Shown one piece after another: positions 10,782-19,573 of a stretch of 64,000 bases of DNA; position 1 is the first letter of the stretch; every line of letters begins with the position of its first letter. The notes beneath the pieces are model-generated. The model did no database searches, was not told the DNA's origin, and saw nothing but the letters and a program-made list of their open reading frames with translations. Origin of the DNA: Boswellia sacra (Eukaryota; Streptophyta; Magnoliopsida; Sapindales; Burseraceae). The translations under genes were made by a program, and so were the position numbers. The stretch covers positions 1 to 64,000 of the forward strand of contig SNVD02013719.1 of the NCBI GenBank assembly GCA_013180625.2, read 5' to 3'.

Positions 10782-12192
10782 TGATAAACGCATGAAAGTA
10801 CACTCTTAAGCATAAATAATTAATGCTAATTGGACAGTATTATAAAGCTTTTATGATATTTTAGCATAATTATTTTGCTTATGCTTCTTTTACATTTGTT
10901 TCATTTCTTTTGCATTTTCTTTAGTCTTTATCTTGAAATAAAGTATTGTCCTTAAATTGTGATTAATGGAAATCATTTTTTCAGGTTTAATAAAATGGAC
11001 ACAACTCTCAATCTATAGATCAAAATGGAGAGATTATTGAACCTGGAGCAACATGTCTCAATTTTACACAAAGTTGAAGAACAATCAAAAGCCCAAATCC
11101 AACATTTGATGGGCCGAAATTGAGACACAACAAAACCAAATTGTAGTTGTTTCTCAGCCCGACCCATGTCCAGTATTTGGGCCATATCTCAGAGAATACT
11201 TGTCCAAATTGCATGAATCTGGTGGCCCTGGAAAGCTGAGACAAAATGCTACAACTTTCATGTTTTCCACAAAGCCCAATTCGGTCCATTTGGTGGTCAA
11301 AAATCAGCTGCAAGTTGGTGGCCGACATTGTGGAAAAATTGGTGGAGGTTTGGTGTAATAGTTCCATTTCATCACCTATTTAAGGACAACTTGAGGAATT
11401 GAATGGGGAGAGAAAAAATCATTTGAGTTCACATTTTATCATTGTATATTGCAATTCTCTCTTGTATTTTCTCTTTAGAAATGATAAGAATGAATTGTAA
11501 GTTAGGCTAGAACTCTTGGTAAGGCTAGAGATGAACTTGTATGTGTAGTTTATCTATTTCTCCATTTTCATTCTACCTCAATGGCTATAAAGATTGTATT
11601 TTTGTTTATGTGTTAAACTCTTTCTCATCTTGTGATTTCTTTTTAATCCAGAAATTATAATTCTCAATTTCATATAAATTCAGTCATGCTTTCTTTATGT
11701 GATTCATGTTGAATTATAATTGTTACTGGTAGTTTCGTTTTATGAGTTAATCCTTTACTACAATATTGTCATGTGATATATTGTCGCTCTTGGATAACTT
11801 GTAAGGATGAATGTTGTTGGTAAATATTGCTTGTAAAGAGTTTATGCATATCAAATACATGTGTTTATCATTTATGCTATACTATACATATTTTCCGATT
11901 GATTGTTTGGGATGTGAAACTTTCAATTGAGTTATAATTATTAAATCAAAGTGGGGATTAGATTTACAAAACATATAAGTGATTCTCGATGCCTTACTTC
12001 TTAATTACCATCGATTGTTTCCAATTATTAAACATTATATTTTCTTTAGAACTAATCACTTCAAAGTTAAATTTTATATCTTTATTATCTTTTATATTTT
12101 TGTTTTTCTAACCTCTTTTATCAAAGGCCTCCTTGTGGATTTGACACCTCAACGTATACTACAATAACCGCGGTATATTTTGGGCGTAATCA
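10782..12192 (+). repeat. Athila-1 5' LTR
   Basis: It begins TGATAAACGCATGAAAG and ends GGGCGTAATCA. A TATA-like box, TATTTAA, lies at 11377-11383, so transcription probably starts shortly after it. Minus-strand open frames at 10973-11367 occur in both LTRs and are chance frames. Confidence 0.95.
11377..11383 (+). promoter_or_regulatory. Putative TATA box in Athila-1 5' LTR
   Basis: TATTTAA lies in a mid-LTR position, followed by a purine-rich stretch. The identical box is in the right LTR at 22069-22075, and Athila-2 has TATTTAAA on minus at the equivalent place. Confidence 0.45.
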
Positions 12193-12197
12193 AAAAT

Positions 12198-12215
12198 TGG
12201 CGCCGTTGCCGGGGA
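12198..12215 (+). other. Primer-binding site, tRNA-Asp
   Basis: TGGCGCCGTTGCCGGGGA starts 5 bases after the LTR end. It is complementary to the 3' end of plant tRNA-Asp(GUC), the primer characteristic of Athila elements. Confidence 0.9.
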
Positions 12216-12239
12216 GGTAAAATGGACGAAAGACGGTTT

Positions 12240-12880
12240 GTATTTTTTATTTCCTTTTCTTTTTTTTGGCCTAACTTGGAATAATTTGCCTAATTTTCCT
12301 AACTTTGACTAATTTGCCTAATTTTCCTAACTTTGACTAATTTGCCTAATTTTTAACTAACTTTGACTAACCTTATTCCTTTTACTTTTCAAAGGTCGGC
12401 TTTGCCGCCTTGCTCTTTTACTTTTCAAAGGTCGGCTTTGCCGCCTTGCTCTTTTTACTTTTCAAAGGTCGGCTTTGCCGCCTTGCTCTTTTACTTTTCA
12501 AAGGTCGGCTTTGCCGCCTTGTTTCTTTTACTTGTTAAAGGTTGGCTTTGCCACCTTGTTTGTTTTATTATTATTATTATTGTTATTACTTGTTAAAGGT
12601 CGGCTTTGCCGCCTTATTTCTTTTACTTGTTAAAGGTCGGCTTTGCCACCTTATTTCTTTTACTTGTTAAAGGTCGGCTTTGCCGCCTTATTTCTTTTAC
12701 TTGTTAAAGGTCGGCTTTGCCACCTTGTTTGTTTTATTATTATTATTGTTCTTATTATTTTACTTGTTAAAGGTCGGCTTTGCCGCCTTTACTTGTTATT
12801 TGTTTTAATTTTTTTTTCTTTCTATATATACTTGTCAAAGGTTGGCTTTGCCACCTTGTTTGTTTTATTATTATTGTTGT
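12240..12880 (+). repeat. Leader tandem repeats of Athila-1
   Basis: About 11 copies of a unit around 'aaaggtcggctttgccgcc' are separated by T-rich spacers of about 20-60 bp (12385-12865). They are preceded by repeats of 'tttgcctaattttcctaac' (12285-12365). They lie in the untranslated leader between primer site and gag. Plus-strand frames at 12363-12989 are repeat-derived, though their ATGs would act as upstream start codons. Confidence 0.8.
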
Positions 12881-12985
12881 TATTATTCTCTCTAACTTCT
12901 GTTATCTTATTGCTTTTTTGACTTTATTTGATAACTTTCTTGTGTACAAAAAAAAACAAAAAGAGAGACAAATTGTGAGTGATGT

Positions 12986-15900
12986 ATGAAGCAATCTAGA
13001 GACAAACGAGGGAGATTTATGAAAAAATCAGAACTAGAACCACAACAAGATTTTGCAACCGAAGAAAAATCAATTCTTGGTTCATCTTCATCTTCTAATT
13101 CTGATACAATGAGCCAACGTGAGGACAATCCCGTTAAAACTCTAAAAGATTACTTGCATCCTACCCGCACAGCCACACCATCATGTATCATATTTCCACC
13201 TAATACACCAAAATTGGACTTTCACCCTGGGATGATACATCTTTTACCAACTTTTCATGGTTTAGATAGTGAAAACCGGTATGTGCATGTTAGAGAATTT
13301 GAAGAAGTAGTGGGCACCTTTCACAGTCAGGCCAATGCCATAGATTCTGTCAGGTTAAAATTTTTTCCTTTTTCTCTAAAAGACAGGGCAAAGAGTTGGC
13401 TATACTCTTTAAGGCCGAGATCCATAGGAACTTGGACAGAAATGACCCAAGTGTTTTTTAACAAATATTTTCCACAACATAAGACTAACAGCCTGAAAAG
13501 ACAAATTTCCTCTTTCTCTCAAAAAGATAGTGAAACCTTGTACCAAACTTGGGAGAGATTTAAAGAGCTGTTAAACATGTGTCCTCATCATGGGTACGAA
13601 AATTGGCGCTTGGTTAGTTACTTCTATGAGGGACTAACAATTAGGGAGCGCCAATTTGTTGAGATGATGTGCAACGGGGAGTTTCTTCAAAAAGACCCTG
13701 AGGAAGCCTTAGAATTCCTCAAAGACTTAGCTGAAAAAGCCCACACATGGACTGGACCTAGTGCTACAGATAGCACAAATAGGTCACGATCTAGTGGAAT
13801 TTACCATCTTAGGGAAGAGGACAACCTTAAAGCCCAATTAGAAGTCTTAACTAGGGAATTGGAAGTCTTGAAAACCAAAGATAGGAAGGTCACCCATACA
13901 GTTGCTAAAGTTGAATCACAAGATCCATGTTTTATTTGTGGAGGGGTGGAACACTTAGCTCAGGATTGTCCAACTTACAGTGAGATAAGAGGGGTGTACG
14001 AGGAACAATGTAACGCCTTAGGGATGTACAAAAAGCCTTATTCACCCTATTCTGAAACCTATAACCCTAGCTGGAGAAACCACCCAAACTTTAGTTGGAA
14101 ATCTAACCCCCAAAACAACAACCAATGGAAACAGGAACAACAACCACCCAAGTCTTATCAAGCACCTCAATACAATGCACCACAAGTTAGGAATTCCTTA
14201 GAGGACACCTTACAAGCATTTATGGAGGCCCAAAATAAGACGAACCAAAAATTTGAAACAGTTCTTACACAAGTGGTGGAAGAGAACAAGGAGATCAAAA
14301 GTCAAATCACTAAGCTAACTAGTGCTTTGACCATACAAGAGCGAGGTAAGTTTCCATCTCAAACTCAATCTAATCCAAAAGGGCAACACATGGCACAAGC
14401 CTCTACTTCTGACACACAAAATCTCAAAGAGGTAAATGCCATCACTACTCGAAGTGGTAAGATCTTAAATGAGCCTACATTGCCAATCAACACTACCATG
14501 GAAAACAAAGATGTTCTCCCACAAAAGGAGGACATTTTTGAGAAAGAACTTGAAAAGAAATTTTCGATTCCAGTGCCTTTTCCCCAAGCTCTCAGATCTA
14601 ATGGGAAAAACTCGAAAGTTCAAGGTGAGATTCTAGAACACTTAAAACAAGTTAAGATTAATCTTCCCTTGTTGCATGTAATCAAACAGGTTCCGGCTTA
14701 CGCCAAAGTTATCAAGGATCTATGCACCATCAAAAGAAAGCACCATGTCAAGAAGACTGCATTCTTGACGGAACAGGTAAGTGCAGTCATTGAACAGAAA
14801 ACCCCACCCAAGTACAAAGATCCAGGGTGTCCTACAATTTCCTGCCAGATTGGGACACATGAAATCAGTCAAGCATTGTTAGACTTGGGAGCAAGTGTCA
14901 ATCTCATGCCCTATTCGGTTTACTTACAATTAGGACTTGGAGAGATCAAACCCACATCCGTAGTTCTACAATTGGCCGACCGATCAGTCAAGAAACCATG
15001 GGGAATAGTGGAAGATGTTTTATTACAGATTGATAAATTTTATTACCCTGTTGATTTTCTTGTTTTGGATACTCAGTCTGTGGTTAATATGGAGTCCAAA
15101 ATTCCTCTTATTTTAGGGAGACCTTTTCTTGCCACTGCTAATGCTTTTATTAATTGCAGGAACGGTCTCATGAAATTATCATTTGGTAATATGACTCTTG
15201 AGGTGAATATTTTCCATATTGGAAAGCAACCACGAGAGGAGGACGATTGCTACCATTCATATATGATAGACACACTTATCTCAGAGGAGGCTTATAGAAA
15301 ACAGGATTTTGACTCTTTAGACTACCTTCTTGATTCTGAATTTGAAGATTTATTTTATCCTGATGATACAACTAATGTGTTTGGTGTTTTTGACTCACAG
15401 GATAAAAGGACTCGATTTTGGCAACCACGCTTTGAAGAATTGCCTCGTGGAAAAGAGAAGCCAAAACCCTCTAACTTAGAGGCTTCAAAAGTTGAACTTT
15501 CTCCATTGCCCAAAGGTTTGAAGCACGTTTTCTTGGGAGCAGGTGATACCTTTCCTGTTATTATTTCTTCAGAACTTAGTGTTGAACAAGATGAAAAATT
15601 GATAAACTTGTTAAAAGAACATAAGTCTGCACTAGGATGGACTATAGCTGATATTAAAGGTATTTCTCCATTAATATGCTCCCATAGAATCCATCTAGAG
15701 GAAGGTACCCAACCTCGTAGAGACCCCCAAAGAAGACTTAATCCAACAATGAAAGAAGTGGTAAAGAAAGAAGTCTTAAAACTATTAGATGCAGGTATAA
15801 TCTATCCAATATCTGATAGTCAATGGGTAAGTCCAACACAGGTAGTGCCTAAGAAATCTGGAGTAACTGTGGTTCAAAATGATAAAGGAGTGTCTGTTCC

Positions 15901-16087
15901 AACTAGAGTAGTAACCGGATGGCGGATGTGCATTGATTATAGGAAATTAAATACAGCCACCCGAAAAGACTACTTTCCATTGCCTTTTATTGACCAAATT
16001 TTGGAACGTGTAGCTGGTCATCCCTTTTATTGCTTTCTCGATGGGTACTCAGGATATTACCAGATAGAGATAGCTCTAGAGGATTAG
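12986..16087 (+). CDS. Gag - protease - RT N-terminal half
   Basis: 1033 residues. Gag occupies roughly residues 60-480: a retrotransposon-gag core, coiled-coil-prone segment (about 280-300), a CCHC-like knuckle 'CFICGGVEHLAQDC' near residue 312, then the Athila hallmark YNPSWRNHPNFSW near 360. The protease active site is LLDLGASVNLMP near residue 635 (D-L-G in place of D-S/T-G, as is common in Athila). RT begins around residue 880 and includes WRMCIDYRKLN and FLDGYSGYYQI. The segment ends at TAG 16085-16087. The start ATG follows the leader repeats; a downstream in-frame ATG (residue 12) is also possible. Confidence 0.9.
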   Translation: MKQSRDKRGRFMKKSELEPQQDFATEEKSILGSSSSSNSDTMSQREDNPVKTLKDYLHPTRTATPSCIIFPPNTPKLDFHPGMIHLLPTFHGLDSENRYVHVREFEEVVGTFHSQANAIDSVRLKFFPFSLKDRAKSWLYSLRPRSIGTWTEMTQVFFNKYFPQHKTNSLKRQISSFSQKDSETLYQTWERFKELLNMCPHHGYENWRLVSYFYEGLTIRERQFVEMMCNGEFLQKDPEEALEFLKDLAEKAHTWTGPSATDSTNRSRSSGIYHLREEDNLKAQLEVLTRELEVLKTKDRKVTHTVAKVESQDPCFICGGVEHLAQDCPTYSEIRGVYEEQCNALGMYKKPYSPYSETYNPSWRNHPNFSWKSNPQNNNQWKQEQQPPKSYQAPQYNAPQVRNSLEDTLQAFMEAQNKTNQKFETVLTQVVEENKEIKSQITKLTSALTIQERGKFPSQTQSNPKGQHMAQASTSDTQNLKEVNAITTRSGKILNEPTLPINTTMENKDVLPQKEDIFEKELEKKFSIPVPFPQALRSNGKNSKVQGEILEHLKQVKINLPLLHVIKQVPAYAKVIKDLCTIKRKHHVKKTAFLTEQVSAVIEQKTPPKYKDPGCPTISCQIGTHEISQALLDLGASVNLMPYSVYLQLGLGEIKPTSVVLQLADRSVKKPWGIVEDVLLQIDKFYYPVDFLVLDTQSVVNMESKIPLILGRPFLATANAFINCRNGLMKLSFGNMTLEVNIFHIGKQPREEDDCYHSYMIDTLISEEAYRKQDFDSLDYLLDSEFEDLFYPDDTTNVFGVFDSQDKRTRFWQPRFEELPRGKEKPKPSNLEASKVELSPLPKGLKHVFLGAGDTFPVIISSELSVEQDEKLINLLKEHKSALGWTIADIKGISPLICSHRIHLEEGTQPRRDPQRRLNPTMKEVVKKEVLKLLDAGIIYPISDSQWVSPTQVVPKKSGVTVVQNDKGVSVPTRVVTGWRMCIDYRKLNTATRKDYFPLPFIDQILERVAGHPFYCFLDGYSGYYQIEIALED

Positions 16088-17971
16088 GATAAGACTACCT
16101 TCACATGCCCTTTTGGTACTTATGCTTTTCGTAGGATGCCATTTGGATTATGTAATGCACCAGCTACTTTTCAACGTTGCATGCTTAGTATTTTCTCAGA
16201 CATGGTTGAAAAATGCATGGAGGTTTTTATGGATGATTTGACTGTTTTTGGTAACTCTTTTGATTCATGTCTACTTAACTTAAAATCTGTTTTGAGTAGG
16301 TGTGAAGAAAAAGGACTTGTGCTTAATTGGGAAAAATGTCATTTCATGGTGTCTTCTGGGATTGTTTTGGGACACATTATTTCAGAAAGAGGAATGGAGG
16401 TTGACAAGGCTAAGATCGAGTTGATCTCTAAATTACCTACACCTAAAACGATAAAAGATGTCCGATCTTTTCTAGGGCATGCTGGTTTTTATAGGAGGTT
16501 TATACAAAATTTTTCTTCTATATCTAGACCATTGTGTAACCTCTTATTGAAAGATGCTGAATTTGTGTGGACTCAAGCTTGTGAGGACGCATTTCATACA
16601 TTAATTGCCAAACTCACCACTGCCCCTATTATGCAGTCACCTGATTGGAGCCTTCCATTTGAGATTATGTGTGATGCCAGTAACTATACTGTAGGAGCAG
16701 TCCTTGGTCAAAGAAGGGAGGGCAAACCCTTTGTTGTTTACTATGCTAGTAGAACCTTAAATGATGCTCAAATGAATTATTCTACTACTGAAAAGGAACT
16801 ATTAGCTGTTGTTTTTGCCTTGGACAAATTTCGTTCTTATTTAATTGGTTCACCTATTACTGTGTTTACTGACCATGCAGCTCTGAAGTACCTTTTTTCT
16901 AAAAAGGATGCTAAGGCCCGTCTAATTAGATGGATTCTTCTTTTGCAGGAATTTGATCTAACCATTAAGGACAAGAAGGGCGTCGAAAATGTTGTAGCAG
17001 ATCATTTGTCCCGTCTTGAGTTCCATGATTCCACTAATGTCCAACCCATTCAAGATGATTTCCCTGATGAACATCTTTTCACTATAAGCCAAGTACCTTG
17101 GTATGCCCATATTGTAAATTACTTGGTTTGCGGAGAAGTTCCATCTGACTGGAGTGTACAAGATAAGCGTAAGTTCTTGGTTGAGGTGCGTAATTTTTAT
17201 TGGGATGATCCATATCTTTTCAAATATTGCGCTGACCAAATTATGCAACGTTGCATTCCTGATAGTGAAATTGCTAGTGTCTTAAACTTTTGCCATGGCA
17301 CTGCTTGTGGTGGTCATTTCTCAATAAAAAAGACTGCTGCAAAAATTTTACAGTGTGGACTCTATTGGCCCACTTTGTTTAAAGATACTAACAATTTTTG
17401 TCGTTCATGTGAAAGATGTCAAAAGTTGGGGGCTTTATCTCGCCGTCATATGATGCCTCTTAGCCCTATTCTTGTTATTGAGATATTTGACTGTTGGGGT
17501 ATTGACTTTATGGGACCTTTTCCTCCACCTTTTGGTTATCTTTATATTCTTCTAGCTGTTGATTATGTGTCCAAATGGGTGGAGGCTATGGCTTGTCGTA
17601 CTAATGATAACACAACCGTGGTAAAATTCCTAAAAGAAAACGTGTTGTCTAGGTATGGTACGCCACGTGTCATCATCAGTGACCAAGGAACACATTTTTG
17701 TAACCGTTCTTTTGAAGCTTTGATGCGTAGGTATGGTGTTCTTCATAAGATTTCCACCGCATACCATCCACAGACAAATGGGCAAGCTGAACTCGCAAAT
17801 AGGGAGGTCAAGCAGATTCTAGAAAAGACTGTTAATCCGAATCGCAAAGACTGGTCTTTACACCTTTCTGATGCATTATGGGCTTACCGCACTGCTTATA
17901 AAACTATTCTAGGGATGTCTCCTTATCGCCTTGTCTATGGAAAAGCTTGTCATTTACCTGTTGAGCTATAA
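16088..17971 (+). CDS. RT C-terminal half - RNase H - integrase core
   Basis: It continues in the gag-pol frame after the TAG; the first internal ATG is at 16136. RT catalytic motif FMDDLTVFG follows [16 protein letters not shown]. RNase H has [29 protein letters not shown] and TDHAALKYL. Integrase has the HHCC finger (H-x4-H ... C-x2-[11 protein letters not shown] ... CRSCERC) and the D-D-E triad in [16 protein letters not shown] and [10 protein letters not shown]. It ends at TAA 17969-17971 just after [11 protein letters not shown], where a Glu codon is expected. Confidence 0.9.
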   Translation, partial: DKTTFTCPFGTYAFRRMPFGLCNAPATFQRCMLSIFSDMVEKCMEVFMDDLTVFGNSFDSCLLNLKSVLSRCEEKGLVLNWEKCHFMVSSGIVLGHIISERGMEVDKAKIELISKLPTPKTIKDVRSFLGHAGFYRRFIQNFSSISRPLCNLLLKDAEFVWTQACEDAFHTLIAKLTTAPIMQSPDWSLPFEIMCDASNYTVGAVLGQRREGKPFVVYYASRTLNDAQMNYSTTEKELLAVVFALDKFRSYLIGSPITVFTDHAALKYLFSKKDAKARLIRWILLLQEFDLTIKDKKGVENVVADHLSRLEFHDSTNVQPIQDDFPDEHLFTISQVPWYAHIVNYLVCGEVPSDWSVQDKRKFLVEVRNFYWDDPYLFKYCADQIMQRCIPDSEIASVLNFCHGTACGGHFSIKKTAAKILQCGLYWPTLFKDTNNFCRSCERCQKLGALSRRHMMPLSPILVIEIFDCWGIDFMGPFPPPFGYLYILLAVDYVSKWVEAMACRTNDNTTVVKFLKENVLSRYGTPRVIISDQGTHFCNRSFEALMRRYGVLHKISTAYHPQTNGQAELANREVKQILEKTVNPNRKDWSLHLSDALWAYRTAYKTILGMSPYRLVYGKACHLPVEL

Positions 17972-18397
17972 CATAAAGCTTATTGGGCTGTCAAAGCCCT
18001 TAACTTTGATTTGAGTGTTGCAGGTCTTCAAAGAAAGTTACAATTGTCTGAAATAGAAGAATTGCGAAATGATGCCTATGACAACTCCAAGATTTACAAG
18101 GCTAAGATGAAAGCGGCTCACGACAAACAAATCTTGAGGAAAAACTTTGAGCTAAATCAACGAGTTTATCTTTATGATTCTCGATTGCATTTACACCCTG
18201 GAAAGTTGAGATCTCGATGGACTGGACCATTTGTCGTAAAGCACGTTTTTCCCAATGGAGCGGTGGAGATTGAGGACCCCACTGATGGGCGAATTTTCAA
18301 AGTTAATGGGCAACGGTTGAAAAATTATGTGGAAAGGGAAAGTCAATTTATGTGTCTCGAGGAGATCTCTTTTGAGCCTCCTGTCTATCCTAATTAA
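17972..18397 (+). CDS. Integrase C-terminal segment
   Basis: It continues in frame after the TAA (HKAYWAVKALNFD, then QLSEIEELRNDAY). It includes the conserved C-terminal tail of gypsy integrases: QRVYLYDSRLHLHPGKLRSR, WTGPFVV and VEIEDPTDGRIFKVNGQRLK. The final TAA lies at 18395-18397, immediately upstream of a T-rich repeat region and the accessory ORFs. Confidence 0.85.
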   Translation, partial: HKAYWAVKALNFDLSVAGLQRKLQLSEIEELRNDAYDNSKIYKAKMKAAHDKQILRKNFELNQRVYLYDSRLHLHPGKLRSRWTGPFVVKHVFPNGAVEIEDPTDGRIFKVNGQRLKNYVERESQFMCLEEISFEPPVYPN

Positions 18398-18400
18398 TCA

Positions 18401-18782
18401 GGTTCTATCTGTCTCATCTATCTGTACCATATCTTGACTTTTGTACCATATCTTGATTTTATTTTTGTTTTTATTATTTGGTTGTCCTTGCTTTTATTAT
18501 TTATCGACCCCATATCTTGACTTTGTCTTTGTTTCTATCATCTATCTGTACCATATCTTAACTTTATTTTTGCTTTCTTTATCTCGTTGTCTTGCTTTTA
18601 TTATATGTTTTTCCTATAATTTTTACTTTATTTTCTGTTTTTGCTTTTATTTTCTTTTGCGTGTTTTATTTTACTTCCCGGTTAAGTGGCGGATACGGTA
18701 CTCCGTGACTAATTAAGTCGGTTTTTCAGTTCCCTAAAAACTGTAACCCAAACAAAAATCGTGCATTCTTTTACCTTTCAAA
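18401..18782 (+). repeat. T-rich spacer with ~110-bp diverged repeats
   Basis: Three diverged copies of 'ctgtaccatatcttgacttt' followed by T-rich sequence run from about 18415 to 18620. The rest, to the next ATG, is non-coding. A splice acceptor could lie here if the downstream ORFs are made from a spliced RNA; none can be assigned by eye. Confidence 0.55.
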
Positions 18783-19301
18783 ATGGATACGATTCTTTCA
18801 AACCTTCTTAGACATTTTCCTTTTCTTCCTCCAAATGCATTGCTCAAAATTTACAAAGCACGGTTTGCAAGGTTAAAATTGCTAATGCTCATGGGTTTAC
18901 CTGTTGATATACGATGGTTAATTGAAGCCAAAGTTCGATTATCTGGTGAATGTTCAAAAGCCTTTGTTTCCTTCATGCCTGGTTTGGGTAAAAGCTCTTA
19001 CGCGAAAAAGCGAAGAGCAAATAAATTACAAGTTTGTCACAAATGTGCACGATGGACCTGTAACAAGCGATGTCGCTCTTTAGGATATGTGTCTGTCAAT
19101 CGAGAAGATAAGATTCAGTTCATTAAGGATGGACTGAGTAAGGAGTCTCTAGATAATATCTTGTTGACTCTTGAGACGCATCCTTGTGGACTTGTGCATC
19201 GAGAGATTTTAAGATTATGGACACAATTTCGGGAAGAGCAAGAACGCTATAGTCTCGGGAATCTGACTCAAAACGACCCTGTTTGCCAATTTATAAGATA
19301 A
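18783..19301 (+). CDS. Virus-like nucleic-acid-binding protein (accessory ORF 1)
   Basis: 172 residues. Its centre has Gly-x-Gly-Lys-Ser-Ser-Tyr-Ala followed by a basic cluster (Lys75-Arg78), then a Cys cluster C85-x2-C88-x4-C93-x3-C97, then D-K-x-x-F-I-K-D-G at 109-117. This order (G-x-S-x-x-A plus Arg/Lys run, Cys cluster, D-x-x-x-F-I-x-x-G) is that of the small nucleic-acid-binding proteins of carla-, vitivirus-type Betaflexiviridae (Pfam Viral_NABP/Carla_C4), several of which suppress RNA silencing. The N-terminal 60 residues are alpha-helical-looking and lack an obvious match. The homologue at 63175-63728 reads 10 residues further before stopping, so the TAA here may be a late truncation. 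Family assignment is from memory of motifs and moderately sure; a silencing role is inference. An Athila env-like protein is an alternative, but no membrane segment is seen. Confidence 0.6.
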   Translation: MDTILSNLLRHFPFLPPNALLKIYKARFARLKLLMLMGLPVDIRWLIEAKVRLSGECSKAFVSFMPGLGKSSYAKKRRANKLQVCHKCARWTCNKRCRSLGYVSVNREDKIQFIKDGLSKESLDNILLTLETHPCGLVHREILRLWTQFREEQERYSLGNLTQNDPVCQFIR

Positions 19302-19573
19302 TTGGATGGGAAGCATATCCCCAACTCATAGAAGGTGTTTCAGCCGTTACTGGACGTAAAACCAGAGGAAGATGTGAGCCACAATCACAACTACCTGTAC
19401 ATATGCACTCTTGCTATTATTTTTGAGTTTCTATTTTATTTTTATTTTCAACGTTTGTCAGACAAACAGTTGAGCTACCTATATAGATGTCATTATTGTA
19501 CCACCTTTTTGCATTCTATAAATACATCTCATGTTCTTCATTTGCATATACATAGTTAGTGAGTTGTATCAAA
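19302..19573 (+). other. Spacer between accessory ORFs
   Basis: The first ~70 bases (about 19337-19400, containing 'gccacaatcacaactac') are nearly identical to the segment after ORF 1 in Athila-2 (about 63110-63170). The rest is T-rich and unlike it. A plus frame (19335-19559) covers it, but only its start is shared with Athila-2. Confidence 0.5.

Larger units (their letters stand above)
12986..18397 (+). pseudogene. gag-pol: Athila-1 gag-pol polyprotein, two in-frame stops
   Basis: The polyprotein makes the particle and all replication enzymes. A single reading frame of about 1803 codons covers Gag, protease, reverse transcriptase, RNase H and integrase. It is interrupted only by TAG at 16085-16087 (in reverse transcriptase) and TAA at 17969-17971 (integrase C-terminal part); the frame is identical on both sides of each, so there is no frameshift. 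Each looks like a one-base nonsense change. Fusion of gag and pol without an intervening stop is usual for Athila. The three open segments are listed separately. Confidence 0.95.

Noticed and set aside
10973..11367. Minus-strand frames of 70 and 115 codons in the Athila-1 LTR, repeated at 21665-22067
   Set aside because: They occur in both LTRs simply because LTRs are copies. No known domain, they start within untranslated LTR, and they lie opposite to the element's sense.
12363..12989. Leu/Phe-rich plus-strand frames in the Athila-1 leader
   Set aside because: They are translations of the tandem leader repeat, with no start context or similarity. Kept only as a repeat feature.
18783..19301. 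Reading ORF 1 as the usual Athila env-like protein
   Set aside because: There is no signal peptide, transmembrane segment or length comparable to env-like proteins; the basic plus Cys-cluster layout fits a nucleic-acid-binding protein better.
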